This document shows positions 15,011-20,486 of a stretch of DNA of 20,486 nt, piece by piece. Where the stretch lies: assembly GCF_000434895.1 (NCBI RefSeq), contig NZ_FR892774.1, forward strand, positions 3,631-24,116, in the 5' to 3' direction. The notes under the pieces are model-generated. The model did no database searches and had not been told where the DNA came from. It was given only the letters and a program-made list of their open reading frames with translations. Source of the stretch: Phascolarctobacterium succinatutens CAG:287. Lineage in GTDB: Bacteria > Bacillota > Negativicutes > Acidaminococcales > Acidaminococcaceae. How positions within the stretch are numbered: the stretch's first letter is position 1; every line of letters begins with the position of its first letter. Made by a program: the position numbers and the translations under genes.

Positions 15011-16315
15011 TCAGTTCATCCCACGCTTATCCGCCAGCAGCATCTTCTTAAACTCGCCCACCAGATACAAGCTGCCGCAAACGCACACAACACCGTCAGC
15101 GCCTGCATTGCGGATAGCAGCATCATACGCAGTTGCCAAATCTGCCTCCGCAACTGCATTGCTGCCCACCAGTTTTGCCAGGTCGGCAGCCTCCGCAGCA
15201 CGCGCACCCTCATCGGCACGCACGGTGTAAACAACATCATCCTGCTTAATCAGCGTTTTGATAACACCGCTCATATCCTTATCACCCATCATGCCAAAGA
15301 CAAACTGCACCTGCTTGCCGGGATAATACTTATCCAAAGCATTGCGCAGAGCCTTGGCCCCGTCAGGATTATGCGCACCGTCCAGAATAATATCCGGATT
15401 CTTATGAATGCGCTCCAAGCGTCCCGGCCAAACGGTATTCGCTACACCCACATGCAGCGCCAGCTCGTTAATGCGGTCATCCTGCTTGCTCACAAGCTTG
15501 GCAGCAACAATCGCTACGCTGGTATTCTTAATCTGATGCTCGCCCGGCAGCTTGATTTCGTAATCAGAATGATAGAAATCACCTGCATGCAGCGTAAAGG
15601 TCTGGCCCTCCATCGAGCTTGTTACCTCCGTGCCATGAAAAGCCTTGCCGTAAAGATAAACCGGCGCTTCCTTAAACATAGCCAGGCTTACAATAGGACC
15701 AAGAGCTTCATTGCCCTCGGCCGCAGTGACCAGAGGCACCTTCTCCTTGATAATACCCGCCTTTTGCATAGCAATGCGCTCCAAAGTTTTGCCACAGCGG
15801 TCGGTATGGTCCAGCGCAACGTTGGTAATAACGCTGACCACAGGCGTAATCACGTTGGTGGAATCCCACAGGCCGCCCATGCCTACCTCAATAACAGCAT
15901 AATCCACCTTCTGCAGATAAAAATATAAAAATGCAGCAGCAGTCAAAATCTCAAACTGCGTCGGCTGCTCGCAGACACCCTTTTTGACAACGCTGTCGGC
16001 AGCAGCCTTTACCGCAGTAATCGCCGTAGCAAAATCCTCGTCGCTGATATCCTTGCCGTTGAGGTTAATGCGCTCGTTATACTTCACCAGATGTGGGGAA
16101 GTAAACTTGCCCACCTTCAGGTTTGCTGCCAGCAGAATATTCGTAATCATGCTGGTAACAGAACCTTTACCGTTAGTGCCGGTTACATGCACTGTTTTAA
16201 TCTTTTGCTCCGGGTTTCCCAGCTCACGCAAAAGTCCTTCAATACGCTCCATACCGAGCTTAATGCCAAATTTGCCCAGGCTGTCCAAATATGCCAGGCT
16301 TTCTGTATAATTCAT
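15011..16315 (-). CDS. folC: bifunctional folylpolyglutamate synthase / dihydrofolate synthase
   Basis: Adds glutamate to dihydropteroate and to reduced folates, retaining them in the cell. The 434-residue Mur-ligase-type protein has the P-loop TGTNGKGS (residues 45-52), the FTSPHLVKYNERI omega-loop region (about 71-83), VEVGMGGLWDSTN, DHTDRCGKTLERIAMQKAGIIK and the C-terminal-domain LDGAHNPDGAKAL. Length is normal. The ATG at 16315 has GGAGG about 9 bases upstream. It stands as its own unit: an extended -10 promoter lies upstream, a terminator of the preceding gene lies before that, and a repeat region follows the stop. Confidence 0.95.
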   Translation of the reverse strand: MNYTESLAYLDSLGKFGIKLGMERIEGLLRELGNPEQKIKTVHVTGTNGKGSVTSMITNILLAANLKVGKFTSPHLVKYNERINLNGKDISDEDFATAITAVKAAADSVVKKGVCEQPTQFEILTAAAFLYFYLQKVDYAVIEVGMGGLWDSTNVITPVVSVITNVALDHTDRCGKTLERIAMQKAGIIKEKVPLVTAAEGNEALGPIVSLAMFKEAPVYLYGKAFHGTEVTSSMEGQTFTLHAGDFYHSDYEIKLPGEHQIKNTSVAIVAAKLVSKQDDRINELALHVGVANTVWPGRLERIHKNPDIILDGAHNPDGAKALRNALDKYYPGKQVQFVFGMMGDKDMSGVIKTLIKQDDVVYTVRADEGARAAEAADLAKLVGSNAVAEADLATAYDAAIRNAGADGVVCVCGSLYLVGEFKKMLLADKRGMN

Positions 16316-16352
16316 TGTGCTTACGCCTCCATCAATAATTAACTGACAGTTT

Positions 16353-16358
16353 ATTATA
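16353..16358 (-). promoter_or_regulatory. candidate folC promoter (extended -10)
   Basis: Minus-strand TATAAT preceded by TGT, an extended -10, about 38 bases upstream of the folC start. The -35 region is weak. Confidence 0.55.
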
Positions 16359-16393
16359 ACATAGTTTCGCGCGCCGCGTCTTGCGAAAAGCGC

Positions 16394-16432
16394 AAAAATA
16401 GCCGCTGCGTCACAAGAACGAGCGACTATTTT
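16394..16432 (-). terminator. intrinsic terminator after the zinc-ribbon/DUF805 gene
   Basis: On the minus strand AAAATAGTCGCT (16421-16432) pairs with AGCGGCTATTTT (16395-16406), 12 bp with one G-U that would be a mismatch on the plus strand, ending in a T run. It belongs to the upstream gene rather than folC. Confidence 0.8.
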
Positions 16433-16487
16433 GCTAAGTGAAATACTTACATATTATATATAGCAGCTTTCAGCTGCCAAGGCAAGC

Positions 16488-17273
16488 CTACGACTGCAAG
16501 GGGTCATCTCCATATTGGTTAGGACCATCCGTTCCTTTAAAGAACAACATATAAAGAGCAAAGAAAATATTCACAAGCGGTACAAGCATAAGCAGCATCC
16601 ACCAGCCGCTCAAATCCAAATCATGCAAGCGACGTACATCCATCATAATATTAGAAACGAAGCTAAATAAGCTGAATCCGAAAGCGACAACTGCAAATAA
16701 AAGCTCAAGAGCATCTATGGTATTAGTCGCAAATGTCAAAACACCCTGCACAATACAAAGCACTAATGACAGGAATAAGCTTCTGTAAATATAAGACTTA
16801 CGGTTCAAGCGACCTTTAGACGTAAAGAACAGCTCCTTGAAAACAGCCTCCTTATCCGCACTGCTGTCCTTAAACAGCAGGTTCAGGCCCTCGCCAAGGT
16901 TCAAAAACTTCTTGCCTGCTTTGGGTGCTGCCTGAGCGCTATACGCATCGGTGTCAGCTTCACCGGCAGCATTGGTATGCTTAAATTCATCAGGATTAAC
17001 CTTAGGATTGCTATTACCATTAGTATTAGCATTAGCGTCAGTATTTACGTTTGCTTGAGCATTGGCAGCAACAAAACCTTCTTGCTCAGGACTGTCATTA
17101 ATACTCTTTTTATAGCTTATATCAGCACTGCTGGCAGCACCGGCTGCAACACCGGCAACAGCAGCAGCTCCCGCCTGCTGATTTTGCTCCTGCTCCACCT
17201 TCTGGCCGCAGTTCACGCAAAACTTAGCGCCAGGATTCAACTCACTCCCGCAATTAGTACAGAATTTAGCCAT
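16488..17273 (-). CDS. zinc-ribbon / DUF805 membrane protein
   Basis: A 261-residue two-part protein. The N-terminus is a double-CxxC zinc ribbon (C5, C8, C19, C22: FCTNCG...FCVNCG), followed by a long low-complexity linker rich in Asn, Ala and Gln (about residues 28-120). The C-terminal 110 residues match DUF805: LNRKSYIYRS, about three to four hydrophobic segments, the MDVRRLHDLDLSGWWMLL signature and a final FKGTDGPNQYGDDP. The ATG at 17273 has GGGAGG upstream. It is a single-gene unit with its own promoter (17296-17324) and terminator. DUF805 proteins have no established function; the ribbon suggests a cytoplasmic sensing or scaffold part. Confidence 0.85.
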   Translation of the reverse strand: MAKFCTNCGSELNPGAKFCVNCGQKVEQEQNQQAGAAAVAGVAAGAASSADISYKKSINDSPEQEGFVAANAQANVNTDANANTNGNSNPKVNPDEFKHTNAAGEADTDAYSAQAAPKAGKKFLNLGEGLNLLFKDSSADKEAVFKELFFTSKGRLNRKSYIYRSLFLSLVLCIVQGVLTFATNTIDALELLFAVVAFGFSLFSFVSNIMMDVRRLHDLDLSGWWMLLMLVPLVNIFFALYMLFFKGTDGPNQYGDDPLQS

Positions 17274-17295
17274 CTTAACCGCCTCCCTTTGCTTT

Positions 17296-17324
17296 TATTG
17301 TAACGCAATCAGCACTGTAATTCA
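17296..17324 (-). promoter_or_regulatory. candidate promoter of the zinc-ribbon/DUF805 gene
   Basis: On the minus strand, TTGAAT (17319-17324), 17 bases, TACAAT (17296-17301), ending about 20 bases upstream of the start codon. Confidence 0.65.
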
Positions 17325-17353
17325 AGAAAATGTGCCTTAGGCAACAAAATAAA

Positions 17354-17464
17354 AAGCGTACCGCTCCTGCACTCCTCCAAAACCGTACAAAACTGTACAA
17401 ACCGTACAAAGCCCCATGCTGCAAGGCTTTGCGCCTGTACGGTTTTCTGCCGGTGTACGGTTTT
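17354..17464 (-). repeat. GTAC dyad element, copy 1
   Basis: Read on the minus strand: two left arms (AAAACCGTAC, at 17464-17455 and 17446-17437), a core AAAGCC...GGCTTT hairpin, then three right arms GTACGGTTT(T), with one variant GTACAGTTTT, down to 17379. The left edge overlaps the stop codon of the XRE gene. A further GGTACGC followed by five T lies at the far end (17351-17359). Confidence 0.8.
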
Positions 17465-17969
17465 ATTCCTCTTCCTGCAATTCTTCCAGCTGCTTATACG
17501 TAGCCATTAAATGCTTTTCTAAGCTGGCATCATTATAATGATAACGCCATTCGTCATATTCCTTACGGGTTATTTCGCCCTGCTCCAGCGCCGTCTGCAT
17601 ATCCAGCCATTCCTGCAGCACGTAATCATCAAATGTCTTCTGCGGTCCTGCTGTTGCTGTGCCAATCACCACTGCAAAACGACCATCCACTTTAGTAAGC
17701 TTCCAGCCTGCATAATCCTCCAGGGCAAAAAAGGTCTGCATCAGGCCGGCACGGTTATGAATATCAGGAATCCTGAACACTGCAGGATCCACGCCAAAAA
17801 TCTCGCCCAGCTTTTCCAGCATTGCCTCCTTCGGCCGCCTGTTGCCGTGCTCATACTGGTTGACGCGCACCTCCGCTGTGGATTCCGAAAATCCCAGCAG
17901 CAGTCCCAGCTGCTTCTGCGTCAAATTATGCTTTTGACGAAAATAGCTTATGCGTCTGCTTACTGCCAT
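17463..17969 (-). CDS. XRE-family helix-turn-helix regulator
   Basis: About 168 residues. The N-terminal Cro/CI-type HTH (residues 5-60) reads ISYFRQKHNLTQKQLGLLLGF, a helix with SESTAEVRVNQYEHG, then RRPKEAMLEKLGEIFGV. The middle part (FALEDYAGWKLTKVDGRFAVVIG) and an acidic C-terminal helix region with GEITRKEYDEWRYHY look like a dimerisation or sensing domain. The ATG at 17969 has GGAGG 8 bases upstream; an earlier in-frame TTG at 17984 includes that RBS and is unlikely. It is divergent from the RepA-like ATPase gene, and both promoters carry ACTAAA half-sites, so it probably represses itself and its neighbour as a switch. The stop codon lies in the first GTAC dyad element. Confidence 0.85.
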   Translation of the reverse strand: MAVSRRISYFRQKHNLTQKQLGLLLGFSESTAEVRVNQYEHGNRRPKEAMLEKLGEIFGVDPAVFRIPDIHNRAGLMQTFFALEDYAGWKLTKVDGRFAVVIGTATAGPQKTFDDYVLQEWLDMQTALEQGEITRKEYDEWRYHYNDASLEKHLMATYKQLEELQEEE

Positions 17970-18007
17970 AGCAAACACCTCCAACTAAAACAAATTCTGT
18001 TATCTTT

Positions 18008-18036
18008 AGTATAGTAGCAGATAAATCTGTTGGCAA
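18008..18036 (-). promoter_or_regulatory. candidate promoter of the XRE gene
   Basis: On the minus strand, TTGCCA (18031-18036), 17 bases, TATACT (18008-18013). The spacer holds the dyad CAGAT-AA-ATCTG (18018-18029). An ACTAAA half-site overlaps the -10 box. Confidence 0.7.
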
Positions 18037-18074
18037 GCTCGCGTATTATTTTCAGAACATTTCTGCTACTTTTC

Positions 18075-18103
18075 TTGACTTAACTAAATTAGTTTATTAT
18101 AAT
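18075..18103 (+). promoter_or_regulatory. promoter of the RepA-like ATPase gene
   Basis: TTGACT (18075-18080), 17 bases, consensus TATAAT (18098-18103). The spacer carries the perfect dyad AACTAAATTAGTT (18082-18094), placing a likely repressor site under the polymerase. Confidence 0.8.
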
Positions 18104-18112
18104 AGGAGTATC

Positions 18113-18136
18113 TACTAAACGCTTTTTGCTTTAGTA
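18113..18136. promoter_or_regulatory. candidate XRE operator TACTAAA / TTTAGTA
   Basis: Inverted 7-base arms at 18113-18119 and 18130-18136, just downstream of the ATPase promoter. The half-site ACTAAA/TTTAGT recurs at 17984-17989, 18005-18010 and 18083-18088. Five copies in about 150 bases suggest cooperative binding by the adjacent regulator. Confidence 0.5.
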
Positions 18137-18164
18137 AACAGAATATTTTGAAAGGAGTCCTTCT

Positions 18165-19196
18165 ATGACGACAATTAACCACGTATTTCAACCGAAGCAA
18201 CCTTCTCTTGCTGCACCGGAGCTGCAGACGCTTTCCATGCCGGAGCTTTATGACACGGAGTTTCCCGTGCCTCAGCCAATTATCCCGGATCTGCTCTATC
18301 CGGGGCTGTATATTCTGGCTGGTGCACCGAAGATAGGTAAATCGTTTCTGATGGCGCAGTTTGCCTACCACGTTGCCCGCGGTGAACAGCTATGGAACTA
18401 CCCCGTACAGCAAAGCGGTGTGCTTTACCTGGCACTGGAGGATAAGTTTTACCGCCTGCAGCAGCGCCTTGTGCGCATGTTTGATATGGAGGTCGCAGAA
18501 AATCTGCATATGGCAGTCAGTGCGCAGGATGTTGATAACGGCCTGGAGGAGCAGCTGAGCTCCTTTATGCAAAAGTATCCGGACGTGCGCCTGATAATTA
18601 TTGACACCCTGCAGAAAATACGCAGCGCTCAGGACGAAAAATGTAATTACGCCCGCGATTACAGCAGTGCAGCTAAGCTGAAGGAATTTGCTGATAAGCA
18701 TAATATTTGCCTTCTGCTGGTACATCATACGCGCAAGCAGCAGTCTGAAGACTCCTTTGAGATGATTTCCGGCTCCAACGGTCTTTTGGGTGCGGCGGAC
18801 GGTGCTATGGTGCTGCGCAAAAATCAGCGCGGTGACCATAAGGCTTCCCTGGAGATTGTCGGCCGCGACCTTGTAGACCAGCTGCTTTCGCTGAGCTTTT
18901 CGCAGGCACGCTGCCTCTGGAAGCTGGAGCGAGCTGCTGCAAGCCGCTTTCTGCAGCCACCGGATGAGGTTTTGGAAGCAATCAGCGCCTTTGTGCAGCA
19001 ATGCGACGGCCATTGGCATGGCACAGCGCAGGGACTGCTGGACGCTATGCATTACAATAAAATTTCCAACAATAGTTTGGGACGCAGAATCAACGCCAAA
19101 AGGCAACAGCTTTTAGATTCCTATAATATCGTATCTAATCGCTACCGCCGGGATATTGACCTGCGCTATTTGCCGCCACAGGCACAAGCTGCGTAA
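18165..19196 (+). CDS. RepA-like AAA_25 ATPase (plasmid/phage replicative helicase family)
   Basis: A 343-residue RecA-fold ATPase of the AAA_25/RepA class found on plasmids, phages and integrative elements. Walker A is GAPKIGKS at residues 53-60, Walker B is LIIIDTLQ with D147, and LLLVHHTRK (183-191) followed by SGSNGLLGAADGAMVL is the family's sensor region. The C-terminal 80 residues (EAISAFVQQCDGHWHGTAQGLLDAM...LGRRINAKRQQL) look like a winged helix for DNA binding. AAAGGAG lies 7 bases before the ATG. It is the only long plus-strand gene in the window and is divergent from the XRE regulator, a mobile-element layout. No integrase, relaxase or primase is in view, so its present role is unknown. 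Confidence 0.88.
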   Translation: MTTINHVFQPKQPSLAAPELQTLSMPELYDTEFPVPQPIIPDLLYPGLYILAGAPKIGKSFLMAQFAYHVARGEQLWNYPVQQSGVLYLALEDKFYRLQQRLVRMFDMEVAENLHMAVSAQDVDNGLEEQLSSFMQKYPDVRLIIIDTLQKIRSAQDEKCNYARDYSSAAKLKEFADKHNICLLLVHHTRKQQSEDSFEMISGSNGLLGAADGAMVLRKNQRGDHKASLEIVGRDLVDQLLSLSFSQARCLWKLERAAASRFLQPPDEVLEAISAFVQQCDGHWHGTAQGLLDAMHYNKISNNSLGRRINAKRQQLLDSYNIVSNRYRRDIDLRYLPPQAQAA

Positions 19197-19205
19197 ATAA
19201 AAATG

Positions 19206-19340
19206 CTACTTGTTTTCATATTTAACCATAGTAACGATTGCAGCAGCAGCTTGGAAGCAGTAGCCGATAGCTTTTCCTACTCCTAAAAAGTGTGCAAATG
19301 CACAGAATTTAGTAATACAGTTATAGCCAAGCCAACTCCA
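19206..19340 (-). pseudogene. possible 3' gene remnant ending at GTAC element copy 2
   Basis: The minus-strand frame ends LGYNCITKFCAFAHFLGVGKAIG, then a hydrophobic CFQAAAAIVTMV and a KYENK tail before TAG. The codons look protein-like but there is no ATG or RBS. Upstream the frame runs into the GTAC element, as if its 5' part had been replaced by the repeat. I do not recognise a family. Chance openness is a real alternative. Confidence 0.3.
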
Positions 19341-19440
19341 TACCGTACACATATAAACAAACCGTACAGCCCCAAAGCCGCATGTGGCAAGGGATTGTAC
19401 GGTTTTGTACGGTTTTGTACGGTTTTCAGGGAGCACGGCT
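19331..19440 (+). repeat. GTAC dyad element, copy 2
   Basis: Two left arms with CCGTAC at 19343-19348 and 19362-19367, a core CCC-AAAGCCGCATGTGGC-AA-GGG, then three perfect right arms GTACGGTTTT at 19397-19406, 19407-19416 and 19417-19426, ending CAGGGAGCACGG. The inner left arm AAACCGTACA and first right arm TGTACGGTTT pair perfectly over 10 bases. AAAAAGCGTAC follows at 19449-19459, as beside copy 1. Confidence 0.85.
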
Positions 19441-19485
19441 TGCAAAACAAAAAGCGTACAACACGAAACCTTCACAGCTTGTTCG

Positions 19486-19514
19486 TTGTACACTCTTCAT
19501 TCTTGTGGTAAAAT
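19486..19514 (+). promoter_or_regulatory. candidate promoter of the small-toxin mRNA
   Basis: TTGTAC (19486-19491), 17 bases, TAAAAT (19509-19514) with extended -10 TGG. The predicted transcription start is near 19521, at the beginning of the left inverted-repeat arm. Confidence 0.65.
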
Positions 19515-19606
19515 ATTTTTATGGTGCTTCCATAACGGTAGGCGGTTGCCCTCTGACGTGATAAATTCAGTTTCACTGAAAATCCCGCAAGAGGGAGGTG
19601 TTACTG

Positions 19607-19696
19607 ATGGATATACTCGAAGTTATTGCTTTGCTGAGCTTATGCATTGCTTGCAGTGAATTAGGTATGGAAATCAACAAGAACGCAAAAAAATAA
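19607..19696 (+). CDS. small hydrophobic peptide, candidate type I toxin
   Basis: A 29-residue peptide, MDILEVIALLSLCIACSELG followed by MEINKNAKK: one hydrophobic segment with a basic, polar C-terminus. This is the layout of membrane-acting type I toxins such as the TxpA/BsrG and 'putative holin-like toxin' groups. A strong RBS (GGGAGG at 19593-19598) lies 8 bases before the ATG. It is masked by pairing of CCCTCT (19549-19554) with AGAGGG (19590-19595), and an inner hairpin TTCAGT/ACTGAA (19566-19580) sits in the leader. The terminator overlaps the stop codon, and a convergent antisense promoter lies at 19783-19811. Together these support a toxin-antitoxin locus. Toxicity itself cannot be seen from sequence. 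Confidence 0.75.
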   Translation: MDILEVIALLSLCIACSELGMEINKNAKK

Positions 19697-19776
19697 CCGC
19701 CCAGCCTCGCAAACTGATGGTTATTTTTCATAACTAAAAGTTTTAAGGGCAACCGTCTATCGGAAGCACCATTTCT
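19687..19776 (-). ncRNA. candidate antisense antitoxin RNA (about 90 nt)
   Basis: Predicted to start near 19776 from the promoter at 19783-19811 and end at the shared terminator. It is complementary to the last codons and 3' end of the toxin mRNA, the arrangement known for txpA/ratA and bsrG/SR4. No protein is credible on this strand. Confidence 0.6.
19691..19728. terminator. bidirectional terminator of toxin mRNA and antisense RNA
   Basis: AAATAACC (19691-19698) pairs with GGTTATTT (19719-19726) over a 20-base loop. A T run follows on the plus strand (to 19728), and a longer T run follows on the minus strand (19687-19693). Sense and antisense transcripts would share and overlap this region. 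Confidence 0.75.
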
Positions 19777-19782
19777 ATATTT

Positions 19783-19811
19783 ATAATAGCACAAACACAA
19801 GCTTTAGGCAA
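19783..19811 (-). promoter_or_regulatory. promoter of the antisense RNA
   Basis: On the minus strand, TTGCCT (19806-19811), 17 bases, TATTAT (19783-19788) with extended -10 TGC. It looks stronger than the toxin promoter, as expected for an antitoxin RNA. A 6-bp dyad GGCAGG-CCTA-CCTGCC (19817-19832) lies just upstream. Confidence 0.7.
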
Positions 19812-19863
19812 GTTCAGGCAGGCCTACCTGCCAAAGCTGCGCAAATATTTCTTCAACAAAAAA

Positions 19864-19976
19864 ATGAGCCTATTTTTAGGGGTTCATTACAATTTCATGA
19901 GGATATTTTTGGGTACTGACAACAATTTCATGAGCCTATTTTGAAGTGTCGACTACAATTTCATGAGGATATTTTA
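19864..19976. repeat. 32-33-base direct repeats resembling an IS21-family end
   Basis: ACAATTTCATGAG starts at 19889, 19922 and 19954, each followed two bases later by TATTTT. A partial copy lies at 19864-19877. Spacers are unrelated and about 11 bases. Multiple internal end repeats of this sort are typical of IS21-family insertion sequences, but no istA/istB gene is present, so this would be a solo end or relic. Confidence 0.55.
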
Positions 19977-19982
19977 AAAATT

Positions 19983-20098
19983 GCCAGCTCAATACCGTAC
20001 ACATGCAAAAAACCGTACATCCCCAAAGCATTGTGTGGCAAGGGGTTGTACGGTTTTGTACGGTTTTGTACGCTTTTGTACGGTTTTCAGAGAGCACT
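19983..20098 (+). repeat. GTAC dyad element, copy 3
   Basis: Left arms with CCGTAC at 19995-20000 and 20013-20018, a core CCCC...AGGGG, then four right arms starting at 20048, 20058, 20068 (variant GTACGCTTTT) and 20078, ending CAGAGAGCACTG. It aligns with copy 2 from GCCA(A/G)CTC onward. It lies just past the stop of the Rpn-family pseudogene, facing it. Confidence 0.85.
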
Positions 20099-20107
20099 GT
20101 ATTAAGC

Positions 20108-20486
20108 TTAAGCAGTTCTCTTTTCTGCCAGACGGCGCACCTCTTCCACAGTAAGCTTGCTGTGCTTAGCAGCAAAATCAATACTCATACCATCTGCCAA
20201 CAAACTCAATGCAACCTCTACACTTTTCTTATGCACTGTCTCTTTAGCTGCCTGCTTAGCTGCTTGTTCAGCTACATTCTGTGCATATAATTCAATGATA
20301 TCTGTCATTTTTTCTTCGCCCTCCTTGCTACATTTTAAAAACTCCATACGCTCGGCAAATTCTTTATAATGCAGCTTTGCCGGTTCTGTACAATATAAAT
20401 CCTGCATCAGCCTCCCCAATGCAGTATTGTCACGACAATTACTGTTTACTTGAACCTCTCCCGCTTATAGAAGCGAGATATTCTTG
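20108..20486 (-). pseudogene. Rpn-family PD-(D/E)XK nuclease/transposase-like gene, frameshifted, cut by window edge
   Basis: The readable C-terminal part has RDNTALGRLMQDLYCTEP, KLHYKEFAERMEFLK and a final helical stretch SIDFAAKHSKLTVEEVRRLAEK, which is the C-terminal pattern of Rpn (recombination-promoting nuclease) proteins. Upstream, the frame hits TAA at 20465-20467. The expected EYLASISG is readable in another frame, joining GEVQVNSNCRD across an apparent one-base insertion near 20455-20462. The gene therefore looks broken. An internal ATG at 20407 with GGGGAGG close upstream could still give a roughly 99-residue C-terminal product. Internal starts yielding small C-terminal proteins have been reported for Rpn genes. 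The nuclease domain would lie beyond the window. Confidence 0.65.

Larger units (their letters stand above)
19521..19772. repeat. inverted repeat bounding the type I toxin-antitoxin locus
   Basis: The left arm at 19521-19550 and right arm at 19747-19772 share ATGGTGCTTCC and CGGTTGCCC when read inward, with different short middles. Each arm coincides with the predicted 5' end of one transcript, so sense and antisense RNAs would begin almost identically. Confidence 0.8.

Noticed and set aside
19290..19659. Plus-strand frames reading through the GTAC repeats with repeated YGFVRF-like residues
   Set aside because: The repeated peptide comes from the DNA repeats themselves; the 10-bp period would shift frame with copy number, and no RBS is present.
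19864..19976. CRISPR-like appearance of the ACAATTTCATGAG repeats
   Set aside because: Repeats are only about 21 bases with spacers near 11, too short for a CRISPR array, and no cas genes are present.
17354..20098. GTAC elements as a plasmid iteron origin of the RepA-like ATPase
   Set aside because: No DnaA box or adjacent AT-rich melting region was found, and the copies lie at gene ends on both sides of the module. It remains possible but is not supported enough to call an origin.

Overview
The window is about 20.5 kb of a bacterial chromosome. The gene content fits a diderm Firmicute of the class Negativicutes, plausibly a gut Phascolarctobacterium or Acidaminococcus relative. Core genes look Firmicutes-like: CoaX, BirA with an N-terminal HTH, FolC, and a PolA without proofreading residues. 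Alongside them are envelope genes expected of a cell with a periplasm: an O-antigen-ligase-type polymerase, an exported PheC-like protein and a membrane-anchored lytic transglycosylase. The genus is an inference from content, not from a search.

Positions 1-4450, all minus strand, hold an AAR-like dehydrogenase (cut by the window edge), its partner annotated elsewhere as 'quinate 5-dehydrogenase', dusB, coaX and birA. Positions 4624-6655 hold an exported cyclohexadienyl-dehydratase-like protein and two small membrane-anchored SH3-like proteins. A tRNA-Leu(CAG) with its own promoter and terminator follows. Positions 6978-11658 are a compact polA-mutM-coaE-slt cluster covering DNA repair, coenzyme A synthesis and cell-wall turnover. 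After a 500-base gap rich in repeats and terminators come an unrecognised gene (12160-12852), a candidate small RNA or leader, an O-antigen ligase/polymerase, a repeat-filled 390-base gap, folC, and a zinc-ribbon/DUF805 membrane protein.

The right end (17340-20486) is accessory DNA. An XRE regulator and a RepA-like AAA_25 ATPase are transcribed divergently from a 180-base control region carrying repeated ACTAAA half-sites. Around them are three copies of a dyad element whose arms are AAAACCGTAC / GTACGGTTTT with a 10-bp period. There is also a compact candidate type I toxin-antitoxin locus, with a 29-residue hydrophobic peptide, a convergent antisense RNA promoter and a shared terminator. Further right are direct repeats resembling an IS21-family end and a frameshifted Rpn-family nuclease. 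This looks like the remains of one or more mobile elements.

The strongest candidates for something new are the GTAC dyad element family, a second array of the same layout but different sequence at 11944-12043, and the type I toxin module whose two opposing RNAs start with nearly the same sequence. All promoter, terminator and RNA calls were made by eye. Domain assignments rest on motif recognition without database searches.
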